Shown: positions 28,736 through 62,900 of the stretch, piece after piece | Layout: the number at the start of each line of letters is the position of its first letter | How positions within the stretch are numbered: position 1 is the stretch's first letter | Assembly: GCF_026213295.1 (NCBI RefSeq) | Contig: NC_079421.1 | Span: 16,702,709-16,766,708, forward strand | Source of the DNA: Gadus chalcogrammus | Lineage: Eukaryota > Chordata > Actinopteri > Gadiformes > Gadidae | DNA length: 64,000 nucleotides | Direction of reading: 5' to 3' | The notes under the pieces: generated by a model | What the model saw: only the letters and a program-made list of their open reading frames with translations | Databases searched by the model: none | What the model was told of the DNA's origin: nothing | Position numbers and translations under genes: made by a program

Positions 28736-28741
28736 GGGGGG
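28702..28741. repeat. (GT)n followed by a G-run
   Basis: A short GT array passes directly into more than 20 consecutive G residues. Confidence 0.95.
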
Positions 28742-28884
28742 AGTCACACTTGTTTGTGTGTGTAGAAGCAAGAGGGCAGGGGGGGCAGACCTTCTAAAAA
28801 TATGACATCAACTTTGCAATTTGGAACACGATAACACAGCCGGCCTGCAGAATCCCGACAACACATTGTGATGGCAGAGACTAC

Positions 28885-28915
28885 TCACACACACACACGC
28901 ACAGATTAAAGTACT

Positions 28916-28983
<68 letters not shown>

Positions 28984-29043
28984 TTAAGGCACTCTATCAC
29001 ACACACACACACACCCTTTCTCTCTCACACAAACACACACCCG

Positions 29044-29074
<31 letters not shown>

Positions 29075-29100
29075 CACACACACACGCACGCACGCACACA
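28885..29100. repeat. Compound (CA)n and (CT)n microsatellites
   Basis: Several CA blocks, a CT block at about 29044-29070 and CACG variants lie together 300 bases upstream of the fhl1 coding start. Confidence 0.93.
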
Positions 29101-29416
29101 CCTCACTTGGCTGGTATACTGGAGGCCAGCAGTGACCTTCTGGTAATAACAATAACGGGATATCTTTCACTCTCCTGTCCATTATCCAATTTTATGTATG
29201 GGTATATTGTGTATATTGTGTTTATATTGCCTACAGACACAAACAACAACCACTATTATACTGTGGTTGTATAATTGTATCACACCCCGGGAAAAAAATT
29301 ATAATAAAAAATTATTGTATTGTATTAAGGGGAATGATGCCCCCTGCTGGTGTTTAATAGTTATGTGCTTTACTGTATTTCTTCTAGGAACCCCCAGGAG
29401 CTATCTCTCCTCCACC

Positions 29417-29572
29417 ATGACCGAACGATTCGACTGCTTCTACTGCCGTGACAACCTGCACGGCAAGAAGTACGTGCAGAAGGACGAGAAGCACGTGTGC
29501 ACCAAGTGCTTTGACAAGATCTGCGCCAACACGTGCGTGGAATGCCGACGCCCTATCGGGGCCGACGCTAAG
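29417..29572 (+). CDS. fhl1: fhl1 coding exon 1
   Basis: It encodes [20 protein letters not shown] through [13 protein letters not shown], the half LIM and the start of LIM1. The acceptor lies at 29387, so the exon also holds 29 bases of 5' UTR. The donor is GTGAAG. Confidence 0.96.
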
Positions 29573-31079
29573 GTGAAGTACACTAAAACAAAATAAATAA
29601 AAAAAGTGATCTGAGAGAAAAGTAGAATGACGACAAAAAACATATTTTTTTAGTTTATAGACACTGTCAAAAATGTTGGGCAGATGTTGCTCTGGCGGCC
29701 CGCTGATTCCTCCCACCCCGGAGTGAGGCCCACATAGTTACACGGATGAGAGTGTTCAATTACTGCCTAATAAAGTTACGCATCCCCAACTCCCTTGACT
29801 CTTCCGCATGACGTTCCAACGCACATGAACGCTTCTGTAATAGGCTACCCGGCTGATAGTTTGGATAGAACCCCAGGAGTGAACTGTGCCAACATAATTA
29901 AGCAGTTCTTATATGAAGACTAAACAAGTAACAGGTTCCTCACCCCTTTCTTCGCTCTGTTTATCCAGGAGCTCACCCACAAGAACCGCTACTGGCACGA
30001 GGACTGCTTCCGCTGCGCCAAGTGCTACGCCCCGCTGGCCAGCGAGGCCTTCAACGCTCGGGACGACGGCAAGATCATGTGCGGCAAGTGCGGCTCCCGC
30101 GAGGATGGCAACCGTTGCCAGGGTTGCTACAAGGTGGTCCTGCCAGGTGGGTTTAGGTTTTGGTCCAACATTGCACAAAACCGTAACACATCCCTGCCGA
30201 TTTGATTAGTTTCTATCACTTCTTTGCAATCATCACTTTATTTAACAGTTTATTTCCGGGTGGTTTATAAACCCAAACCCCACGTCGTGTTAAAATGCAT
30301 CTCAGGAAGGGAAGAATCCAGTGGGCCTGTAGCAGGGCGTCAGGGTCACGGTTTACCTCCTCATATTGCTGGGCTCTTGTTCAGTCGTTCCCACTGTATC
30401 AGCCTCGGCTTGTCGGGCTGTGTTTCAGGATCCCAGAACGTGGAGTACAAGAAGAAGGTATGGCATGAGGACTGCTTCAAGTGCTTCGAGTGCAAGCTGC
30501 CCATCCGCGCGCAGAGCTTCCTGAACAAGGGCGACGACATCTACTGCGCCCCCTGCCACGACAAGAAGTTCTCCAAGAAATGCTTCCATTGCAAGCAGGT
30601 AGGCTGTGTGTTCCTCTTGTGATTATCATCGGTTTCATACAGACTGACCCAGAATGAAATGGACACACTCACAGGTTCACATGTGGGCCTCTGATTCACT
30701 TTATTTGGAAAAGGATGTGAGAGACTAAGGATTAATCTAAGGGAACGAGTCTAACTCAAGAGTCACTCTTCCCGGGGTTTAGTTGGGAGTGCAACATGGG
30801 ACACCAAGCCCCACACAAATCAACAGTGGCCGTACACTGTTTGAACTAACCCCTTATCTATGTCTCCCTCTGTGCGTCAGCCAATCACCACGGGGGGCAT
30901 CAGCTACCAGGACCAGCCCTGGCACTCCGAATGCTTCGTGTGCCGTACCTGCCGCAAGCCCCTGGCCGGGGCGCGCTTCACCGCCCACGAGAACGACATC
31001 TTCTGCGTGGACTGCTACAAGACCGACGTGGCCAAGAAGTGTCACGGATGCAAGAACCCCATCACAGGCGAGCACTGCT

Positions 31080-31112
<33 letters not shown>

Positions 31113-31784
31113 TATTTAAATAATTCGATCTAGAATGTACGCCAGAGAATAAACTCGAAAAACTGAATTAGGTGCTGTATTCCGAGGCAAGGCATGTTTA
31201 ATCAGATAACACCCTTCTTGCGCACTTTCCGATTGCCTTTACATAGGCAGGATTATTCTCTTCTGTACATTCACTCCCCGCACACTGAGGTCATCTGACC
31301 TTGGTATTTTGATCTGTAAACGCCATTAAATATCTGGCAATTCCCTTATTACTTGCAAAAGACCCATTTGATGTCCGCCCAACTCTAATGAGCTTAACAT
31401 TCACTACTTTCATTTCAAGAAGCCAGATTTTTCGACTGTAACATCACTGACTGTAATTATTCTGCTGCAGTGAGGTCCAATCTGAAACCAATTCAAATGT
31501 GTCCAGTGGCAACGCAAATTGAAACCGCATTCATTTCTGAACACACAATCCACACAGACTTCTCTGTTGTGTTTGTGCTGGCGAGTGACAGATGTCCCTG
31601 TGTGTGTCCTGTTCCTTGTGGTGCTGCAGGGTTTGGCCATGGCACCAACGTGGTGAACTACGAAGGCTTCTCCTGGCACGAGTACTGCTTCAACTGCAAG
31701 AAGTGCTGCCTCAGCTTGGCCAACAAGCGCTTCGTGCTCAACGGAGAACATATCTACTGCCCCGACTGCGCTAAGAAGCTGTGA
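29417..31784 (+). CDS. fhl1: Four and a half LIM domains protein 1, 5 coding exons
   Basis: FHL1 is a LIM-only adaptor of striated muscle and other tissues. It sits at sarcomeres, focal adhesions and in the nucleus, and binds partners such as titin N2B, MAPK components and RBP-J. The exons are 29417-29572, 29969-30146, 30429-30598, 30881-31067 and 31630-31784. Phases close to give 281 aa (human 280). An N-terminal half LIM has C7, C10, C28 and C31. Four full LIM domains follow from C40, each with CxxC pairs and a WHxxCF core ([36 protein letters not shown]). The C-terminus is PDCAKKL, as in mammals. The ATG follows CTCCACC and opens [10 protein letters not shown]. The last intron has a GC donor. 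The teleost copy (fhl1a or fhl1b) was not decided. FHL2 and FHL3 are less likely given sequence and synteny. Confidence 0.97.
29573..29968 (+). other. fhl1: fhl1 intron after coding exon 1
   Basis: A 396-base intron (GTGAAG...ATCCAG) with no repeat or other signal that I can see. Confidence 0.85.
29969..30146 (+). CDS. fhl1: fhl1 coding exon 2
   Basis: It encodes [20 protein letters not shown] through [12 protein letters not shown]: the rest of LIM1 and the start of LIM2. Confidence 0.96.
30429..30598 (+). CDS. fhl1: fhl1 coding exon 3
   Basis: It encodes [20 protein letters not shown] through [11 protein letters not shown]2 and the start of LIM3. Confidence 0.96.
30881..31067 (+). CDS. fhl1: fhl1 coding exon 4
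   Basis: It encodes [20 protein letters not shown] through [11 protein letters not shown]3 and the start of LIM4. It must end in phase 1 at ACAG to join exon 5, which puts a GC dinucleotide at the donor. Confidence 0.93.
31068..31629 (+). other. fhl1: fhl1 last intron, GC-AG type with immediate in-frame stop
   Basis: The donor reads ACAG|GCGAGC and no GT fits the phase. The acceptor is CTGCAG. Retention would add GEHC and stop at TAG (31079-31081). A (CA)n run follows from 31082 to about 31110. GC-AG introns are a known minority class and are enriched in alternative splicing. Confidence 0.85.
31630..31784 (+). CDS. fhl1: fhl1 coding exon 5 (last)
   Basis: It encodes [20 protein letters not shown] through [10 protein letters not shown] and TGA: the rest of LIM4. 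Confidence 0.97.
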
Positions 31785-32034
31785 GCGGCAGGAAAAGGAA
31801 ACGCTCCACTGAGGTCCAGAGGAAAGATCAGTCAGAGGGAAAGTGTGTTCAAGTGGAAGTACAGCTTTTCCTAGAAATTATTTTCAATGCTATTGCAATT
31901 TTAACGTTAAAAATGCTTGTATACGTCTTTTCCACGGTAATTGGTGATAACATCCACGCTGTATGACATTGGGAAGGGATCATGTAAAGGCTTCATTTTA
32001 AGATAGCATGAACCGTTAGTAAGTATGTCTTTGG

Positions 32035-32164
32035 GTTAAAGGGGTGATATTATGCCACAAGATGCGAGTGTGATTAGCCATTACAAGCCGTTTGAATATC
32101 GGCCATTTCCAGATTTTCAAATGGCTAATCACACTCGCACCTGTTGGCATGTCACCCCTTTAAC
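32035..32164. mobile_element. Foldback MITE in the fhl1 3' UTR
   Basis: A 130-bp near-perfect inverted repeat with arms of about 45 bases. The left arm begins GTTAAAGGGGTGA and includes GCGAGTGTGATTAGCCAT. The right arm is its complement and ends TCACCCCTTTAAC. The tips resemble those of the element at 39303-39594. Transcribed, it would form a long stem. Confidence 0.85.
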
Positions 32165-32469
32165 TAATTACCAACAGTGAATGTTTCATGGCTATATATT
32201 AGCAAGTGTTCTTTGGCGAGCCTGTGAACTATATTAATACAAGCTTTTTTTCTCCTGTTGCCTTACAAAGAAAAGCCCTTTTCAATGGCTCCTGGGATCA
32301 TTGAAAGAGAAGATATTGCTTTCTTAGCGTTAACTGCTGCTAATCCATACAAGCTTTGATATACATATTCCAAACAACTTTAGATGCTTTGAGAACCTTA
32401 TAAGCATTTACTAAGATGATCAAAAAAGGCATTGTGAGTTTAACTGACTACGCCTGTGCTTTAATAATG

Positions 32470-32475
32470 AATAAA
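32470..32475 (+). promoter_or_regulatory. fhl1: Candidate fhl1 poly(A) signal
   Basis: AATAAA about 690 bases after the stop codon. Confidence 0.4.
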
Positions 32476-32548
32476 TACAAGGATGTTAATTACCCCCTGC
32501 TGTAATTTAATGAGTGCAAAAGACACAAGAAAAGTAGTTTTGCAAAAG

Positions 32549-32554
32549 TTTATT
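32549..32554 (-). promoter_or_regulatory. map7d3: Candidate map7d3 poly(A) signal
   Basis: Minus-strand AATAAA 74 bases from the opposing fhl1 hexamer. Alternative at 33154-33159. Confidence 0.35.
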
Positions 32555-33230
32555 TTTTTTAAACAGTTTGTATAATTTCAGTACACTTAAGATGTATTTA
32601 CAAATATAATTTTTGGACAGGGCTTTATTAGGTTTGAACAAAAACCCTCTATTAAGAGCGAACGAGAGAATGAGAGAGAAACAAATATTCAATTCACACT
32701 GTCGCCCTAGTTGGGTCGACTGATTGTCGTGGCCGAGGTATGGATGCGACAAATTCGTATTATTTATGTAATTCTATCAAAATAAAAGTCTTAACCTAAG
32801 GCACCGTTCTACTCTAGCGCTAGACCGTGTTGTCGATAAAGAGCGGTTCAACTCCGCCAGCGACGCTTTTTATCCCTCAGCCTGCAGAAATGTAACCGGT
32901 ATTAAACATTAAAATAAAAAAATTATCCGAGCGTGAAATCTAGGAGTCCCTTCGAGCAGCAAGCAGCAATTGTCCCCTACACGTTTGCGTTCTGTATGCC
33001 TAGTTGTGCCTACGATATAGAAAAGGACTCAACATGCCAAAGGGCTTCACTGTGAGGGTTAGGGAGTGGGTAATTCTAGGTTAAGAAAAAAAAGGAAATA
33101 GTCAACCAAGTATGTGGACAGTGACTGAACAAGCCAATTCCATCACAACCAATTTTATTCTGCAGTAGTACAACTGCCTCACAAACCAGTAATTCATAAA
33201 AAAAAGCCTCATACACAGCGTGTTAATTTT

Positions 33231-33255
33231 GAAAAAGTTAAAATTTAACTTTTTC
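33231..33255. repeat. 25-base palindrome
   Basis: GAAAAAGTTAAA and its exact complement flank a single A, giving 12-base arms. Confidence 0.95.
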
Positions 33256-34454
33256 GTTGAAACCTTTGGGATAAATAATGGATGAATGCTAAACCTGTGT
33301 TGCGCTCAGAAACATGTGGAATGATTAAGGGCGGCTTATTGAGTGCGTTACATTCTTTATGCTTGTTATTTAAAGCGTATCTCTATGCTATATGGTCTAG
33401 CCAGTAGATATATATTTACAAAGAGGTTGGATTTAACCAGACACACTTGAAGGTCCAAAAACTAGGGAGGCGAAAAAAAAGGTCCATAAAAAAATAACGC
33501 ATATTTGGAAATGTCAAGCGTTACGAACTTCAAGCTTTCAACACGTTTGTGTGCATCAAGAAAAAAAGATAATGCTGGACATGACTGACCGAACTCTAAA
33601 TTCTTTCCCGTCCCAATGGTGTTTAACAATGGTCAACGTGCACTGTTGCACACTTCCAAAAGTGCATTGGTGGGAGTCCACGTCAACAAGCCTGCGTTAT
33701 CAATCCAACAGTAATCCACATCCTGTCACATAATGGGAGACCAGAGTAAGCCGACATAGAAAGCAGTGAAGGTGCTCTTTTGTACACCTTCATCCAACCA
33801 CTGCGGACCAAGCCAGTGATTCTGGATCAGAGATTTAGGACCAAAATGCCATCGAAATTAAACATTCCCTGGAACACAGAAGACCCCCTGTAACTCCCTG
33901 CCACGGTTTTAGTCTAGAGATGAGCGCAGTGTAAAGTCTGAGGGGATGGGGTGGGTTGGGGTGGGGGGGGGGGGGGGCACACACGCACTGTGCCCAAAGG
34001 CAAGGCAGCGCTCTACTCACAACCCAAGCCCTTAGCTCAAGTACAGTAACAGACACACCAGACGACTACACCCTTTCCTTAACATGGCTTCAGTTGGCCT
34101 AATACTGATTATATACAAAAATAACACTTAAATACATACATAGAAATATGTAGAAATATATTTCATATACAAACAGCCAAATTATATATATATATAAATT
34201 AGAATCATGTTGTTTTTTTTGCCAAGAGACGCTTGCTTTGCGTGTATTTTGTAGAGAATCTTTAGTTATTAAGGTTATTGGGATAGCACACACACAACAG
34301 TCAAAGGACCCACACAGATAACAGTATAGACCATAGGACTCCATTGCAGCATGTTTAAAAACTTGTCGGCCCTTAAGTGAATTTACTTCTGCAGCATTAG
34401 CCCTGAGCAACTTCGGGGATGTGAGACAGAAGCCACACCACTGTGGAGTACTGA

Positions 34455-34486
<32 letters not shown>

Positions 34487-35690
34487 ACACACACCTTAAG
34501 TGGAACAGGTGCAATCATTTCAGATTGGACCATGGTCTACGACAGCTTTCACTGGATTCTATTCTAATGCGAGTATCTATTAACAATGAGTCTATGTACA
34601 CATGTAAATTGAGCGAAACACGAGTCAAGTTACGAACGCCTAAAGTCAGTTCCAATGAACGGAAAAACACAACGGACGACAGCGGAAACTTCTATGAACA
34701 TTGAGTTCACGGCACTGAGCCCATTGATTCCCAGAGGCCCCCAGGGAACTATGGTCAAAGGTGTTGGTTGTGACGGGCCCCTGGGGGTCTAGGGTGAAGG
34801 GTGCTGGGTGTTGTAGGGAGCACTTGTGCTCACCTTAATCGAAAAAAAACGTCTGGTGGAAGGAGAAACGATAGGTGGGAGATATTGGGAGGGAAAGACA
34901 GGACAGGAGAATCGGTCCTTCCAGGAAGCTGTAAACAAAGTGTGTGAACACCAGCCTTGTAGACACACCTTTTTCCTCTTCTGAATATGCTTTATCATGT
35001 GTATGAATCATAAGCAACTTGGGTTGTTAACTCACCCAGAAAGTACATTGCAATACCTATAAGGCCATGTTGCGGGGATGTTGAAATTTAATTTTGCATT
35101 ACTGATAAAACAATTACTTTCAGGAGAATGACCACATATAAATGTTCCTTTCATGAAATCACAATTCCACTCCCCTTTACATCCACCCAGGTGTGCGTTC
35201 ATTCTGGAATAATCTCAAAAGAGAGAGAGAGAGAGCGAGCGAGCGAGCAAGACAAGGGGGGGGGAGGGGAAACGACATATGATGAACAGCAATGGACATC
35301 AAAAGAGAAAAGGACTTATAAATTACAACACCTCACCACTGGCAAAGTGAAAACCATAAAAAACATTTAGAAATATAAACCAAACCAGAGAAAACTAAAC
35401 CACGCACGTAGAAGTTTGAGGGGACAAAGAATGACTTGATGGGAGGGTACACCATTTCTTCTGAAACGGTATGATCTTATTTTTTCTTTGTGGTGCTGGA
35501 GGTACGGTCTCTCCGCCATCTTGCGGTCCTACGTTGGTTGGCTGAGAGGGTCCGGGTGAGAACAGAAGGTCCAATAGGAGGGGCAGTTGAACGGAGGGGG
35601 AGGGGCTAATGGAGGAGTGTTTGGAAGAGCTCGGCCGGATGGGACGTCTGGGAGTGCAATAGTACGAGGCAGAGGGCGGAGCCAGGGGCA

Positions 35691-57585
<21,895 letters not shown>

Positions 57586-58011
57586 CTGAATACAAACACA
57601 CACACACACACACACACAGTAATATCAGTCACACGCCTCGGCCCAGCCTGGCCCGACATGTCAACAACATTGGTGAACCCGAGCCAATGAACGGCGGGCC
57701 GGGCGCTTTCTGGAAACACGATTTCGAAGTGCGGTCTTCCCTGCATAGGAATGCAAGTGTCGGAGCGATCCAGGCGGATTTGAATCTACAGAACAATCCT
57801 GCTATTCAGTCTGCCAAAAGTGAACACCCGCCCTCCCAACCCCTACACACAGCGGGACCAGTGGCCACACACAAATAAAAAATATAAAAAACAAATAAAC
57901 CAACAAAAGACTGATTTATGTACTCAGCCGAGTGAATTTTAATAAGATGTATTATTCCAGTCCCAAAATGCCTTTAAGCTCCCTGCATATTTCACCCAAT
58001 CTCCCACCTGC

Positions 58012-58155
<144 letters not shown>

Positions 58156-59877
58156 TGATAGGCTGCTGGGACATCGGCAGAGAGGGGTCAGCCGTGCCAA
58201 CGTCTCGTCCTGATCTGGAGCAGAACAGTGCTGCTTGGTAGCAACGGCTTGATGGGGACCAAAGTGTGCGGCATTGCTTGACTTTGTCGAAGTGAGATAT
58301 AAAATCGAACTGTCCCCTTGTGGCTGTAGTTCATTTGAGCAAGATCTCAAATGCAAACAAAAAAGGTTGGTTGGACTGAATCGTTTTTAAACTAGCTCTC
58401 ACATTGGTCATTATTCGTTCCTGCTTCGATTATTTTCCAGTTCAGATGTCAGATGTCTGCCCCGAGCATGGGGCGCCGGGGTGAGTGGGGTGAGGGGTTT
58501 CGACATGGCTGATCAGTGTTTGCATTACACAGCAAGCCAGACAGAGGCCAGACCCAACACAGAGGGGCACCCCGGAGCATAATAGCCCACACTGATTGTA
58601 ATCCCGAGTACAGAGCATGTAATCGCCTACATTTGCAGGCTGCATGTCGGCTGGGTGATTAGTGGAACCTGCTCTTCGCCGGATTCTGGCCAGCATTTTG
58701 TGTGTCCAGGGTTCACAACAACAGGCATAAATAGCCAGTTTTCCTGAGCGGGGCCAAAACTGAGACGAGGGCAACAGCAGAGTTAATGGACCAATAGAGG
58801 GAAGGAAGTGGGGGGATGATGAGGCTTTATTAGCCCTGGTTGTAGCCTAGCGCCCTCGTGGCTAGACTTTCCTCCCTCTGGGTCCCTCTGTCCATTCGTT
58901 TCCATGCCCTTGTATGTGTGTGTCTCTGTGTGTGCAAGTCCTCCACCGTGCCAGAGTTGCTGACACAGGAAGAGAGGTAACCATTCATGTGATACTCACA
59001 TTATTGATGAACACTGGAGCTTCAGGGTTGGCCTAGAACTCTCCTTTAATTCCGTTCAACACATGCATTATTTATCAATTCACACTGCTGTTTTACGTCT
59101 GAAGCCAAGAAAAATGGAAGAATGGCTGATATTTAAAACGTTAAAATGTAATCAGGAAATTAGCCGTAAGCACTATTTCATTTATTAGAATCAAAACACT
59201 ATAAAATCCCAAAAGGCCCCAATTATCACAGTTCATTTGTGGGTAATATAATTACAGCTTTCAGCAAATTAGGCTTCAATGCCTCGAGGGAAATCAGTAA
59301 ATAACATAATTAAGTTGACTTTTAATCACATTAAGGCATCAACATTCAACACTCGGTCCAAGCATCCAACCAGAGCCATCAATAGGTTTGGGGGAGTTAT
59401 TTTTGAAGTAGGCTAAATAATACCACTGGCCGAGTCACAGTGAAGTAAGCATGTCACAAGGGTGGATCAGGGCTATTTCGACCAACAGTGAGGCCGTCGG
59501 CCATCGTATTCCTCATTCAGCCAAACGAGGAGAGGATAAAGGGCCCGTTTGGTCCACTCCCTCCCCCACCCCGGAGGGAGACGGTGGCTTCTCGTAACAC
59601 AAGGTGACCTGGACAAATTGAGCGGTAAAGGCTTTGTGCACTCATTTGGCTATCAAATAGAGCCTGCGTGCCTTTTGTTTGTCATGCGACTGCTGGGCGT
59701 GATGGTGGCTGCAATGTGTACCCAGAGGAGGAGGCTACCGATCGGATACGTGGGAATATATGGAGCCGGGGTTAAAAGTTGATGGTTGGAATATCATTGA
59801 CAAACATGTACAATTGACGTGGAGTTCAGAAGGGAGACACTATACAAACACAAGTTGAAAGATAACAATTGTCTTGT

Positions 59878-59880
<3 letters not shown>

Positions 59881-59912
<32 letters not shown>
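59881..59912. repeat. (CA)n microsatellite
   Basis: About 16 CA copies. Confidence 0.95.
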
Positions 59913-59917
<5 letters not shown>

Positions 59918-62900
59918 AACCGCCACAACCAATGAAACAAATCTGTCTCCATTAAAAAGAAAGCCAATATAAATTTGATCAGTGTCATTTAGAAGAGCAA
60001 CACCATATGTTAAAATGGGATACAGCCTATTTCCAAGCCCTGGACGTAAGCCGTGTCCCCAAATGTAATCTTAACTGCCGTTGCTTATCAAGCATCGCTG
60101 AACCCGACCTGGGCCAGGTAACCCGTTTCATGTCCTGATAAAAGAATCCTCAAAAAAGGACAATGCGCTGACGAGACTTGCCCTTCCCAAAAGCCCAGAG
60201 ACTGGCATAAGAGCAGAACACAGTTGTTTCCAAAGGGTCAAAGTGGATTACAGAGGGGACGGGTCTGCGGCTTATCCCCAGAGGAAGTGCACTAGGTCAG
60301 CTCACTTTTGCTCTCACGCTACACTCCAGTCAATCCCATGGGAGGGTGGAGATAAATAAAAAGGTATACATGTGTGTTAGACGACCATCGGATTTGAATG
60401 TCCACGGGTGATCGCCTGCTAATCATACCATAAGGATATGGCTAATTTTACATAGAATACAATTAGTCCCGTATTGAAGCACTGCAGCTGTTCACAACTA
60501 AAAGTGATCAATTTGTGTTGAACTAAGTAGTTCTAGTCAAACATATCGGAAAACATTTTTTCGATGAAATAAGAGCAGCCTCTGTGTCTTGAGATGAATG
60601 TTCCCAGCACTACCATGATGTTGCAAGCAGCTGGATTTCTGTTAAAAAAGGAAACTTTCTGTCGATCCAAATAAAGTCTCCATAGTACGCAAATAAAGTC
60701 ACCATAGTAGGCAAATAACAAGGTTATCAGATGCACAGCAGATGAGTTACCTTTACAATACATTTGTATCTTCTATCGCAAGTTAGAAAAAACCAAGGAT
60801 CACAGCTGGCCACATCTCAGCCACAGGACGTCCCATCAGAAACGTGACACCGCGAAGGATCCGAATCAGCTTGGTCATGTGATCACACAACTGAGAATAT
60901 ACCGGAAAGCACAGGGCGGGAGAAAAAATGGCTGAGTCGGTCAGCAGCAGCACTGCAGTGTTAAAAGGAAACAGGAAGAAAAAGTCTTTCTAACATTAAG
61001 ACGCTAATCTCAGGCACGCGCACAGCCGCAGCACCAAACTTTAGAGCGGCTTTGCGCTGCAATGTATACGGCTTAGCCTGCCTCCCAGCTTAAGAGCCAT
61101 GAGCAGTGACCTGACACAGGGCCCTGGAAGTCAAACAAGAGCACGTGCCATTGAGGGTGATTGAAAATATAAAGTACCATCTATTGACACACGCACAGAA
61201 ACACACATACACGTCGTCACCCACGCACATTCACAGAGCATCGTTTCTGTTTATTTCTCCATTGGCCTCATGAGAGCCCAGATTGGTCCTGGTAGACACG
61301 GGGCACGGAACCAATGAGAAGACGCCTGCCTTTCATCTCCCCATCACTATGGAGATAAGCATTGATTAGCATACACTTGCTGATGCTCGTTAGTAGGATA
61401 CTGAGAACCGAGGGCTTGATTTGGAAAAATATTGTAATTATAGCTTTGGAGAGATGGCAAAACCACCAGCAGTTGCGGCAAACGCTGTATCCACTGATAA
61501 TGCTTTTGCATCTACTCTAGCACACACGCTAATAAAAACTATGATACAACAAGGCCTGGACAACATGAGATGGAGGGCCCAGCGCCAATCAGCTCCACTT
61601 GTGGGGCAACTGGATAGGTCAGGCAGTAGGTTGTTATGAGCCCAGTTAAGTCCCGTCTCTCACCACAGGGCTCACGACGGCATCCCTCCACAAGCTGGAC
61701 ATGACTAAACAGGAAACGGCCCAGCAGGCCCAAGACCCGTTCGGATCGACTGCCAACATACCAGTTAAGGGCAGATCCGTGTTTAACACAATACCGATGC
61801 AATAAGCCTTACCATGCTATACCATGTTAATGCTATGGCAGTGTAAACTTTATAAAATAATATACAGACCCTGGTGTTACAGAGGTAACACACATACACC
61901 TCTGGGATTACTTAGGGCTTTGTCATGTTAAGGTAAGCCAGCTATTTCTGGATCGAGCGAGATTGTCCCATCCTCTATTCGGTACCACAGCGTTCCCTGA
62001 CTGGACTTCAGCAGGATGCTTCATCTGGGTCTAACTTTTAAAAAGGCCTCTATCCAAAATACATCTTGTAGAAGGGGATTGTATGCATTCATTCAAGTGT
62101 TTGTTTTGTTTCGAAAACAAAAAAATGGGAACGGAGTCTATTAAAAACAAAAAATAAAAAGAATGTGAATAGCATTGAAAATTGAGGTTAACACAAAACA
62201 AAAGCTATGGATATGCAAATTCAAATATTTCCCATTCAAATATTAAAATGTTTGTGTTTCAGTGGTGCGCTTCCAAATACATCTTGCCTGACCTGTGGAC
62301 TGCCATTTCCAACGAAAAACATTATACAAAATAACTAGACTATGCGCACAACACAATCAAACCATGGTAAGAACACGTGAGGCTTTGTTTCTGTTGAGAG
62401 TTCATATAATGTTTAGAAATTACGCCAAGAAAATCAAGGCTGGTCTGTTTCCGCCTTTGGTCAAACTTAACCCGGTTCAGAAATATTTCTCATGTTTTAC
62501 ATTCTGTAGGAGCCTTCGGTCGAGCCAAAGAGTAGAAAAAAAAAAGAGGGCGTGGCCTTGCGGCGGGTCTCCAAGTTGTCTGATGTTCCATCATAATTAG
62601 ATGGTGCATGGCCTCCTGGTTCACATACTTGTAGAGGTGACACACTTATGCACAGGTCGGCTCCCTGGCAATGTTCATTTATTCATGACCCGTATACTGT
62701 GCCATGACACAAAGTCGTGGAAGGAAACCTCTGAAGAGGGGGCTTGTCATACAACAGAGACCAACACACTCATTCATAACTTGACTCAGACAACTCGAAG
62801 TCACTCAACCGTTTTTTCCTTCAACAATCATCCGACATATATTATTTTTTTCAGAGCTGCATTAATAAAAGACATCTGTCAACTGAAAGAATGCACAAAT

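Larger units (their letters stand above)
31785..32500 (+). other. fhl1: fhl1 3' UTR (probable)
   Basis: Sequence between the stop and an AATAAA at 32470-32475. It contains the foldback element at 32035-32164. A later AATAAA at 32781-32786 would extend the UTR. Confidence 0.55.
32501..35690 (-). other. map7d3: map7d3 3' UTR (probable)
   Basis: No coding exon is visible between the fhl1 end and the map7d3 stop. Minus-strand AATAAA hexamers lie at 32549-32554 and 33154-33159. Contents include a 25-base palindrome at 33231-33255, a G-run near 33962-33977 and a CA array at about 34456-34493. An extra downstream gene cannot be excluded. Confidence 0.45.

Noticed and set aside
60927..60992. Plus-strand short frame MAESVSSSTAVLKG near 60927
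   Set aside because: Stops after 22 codons, has no splice donor in frame and lies on the strand opposite to map7d3.
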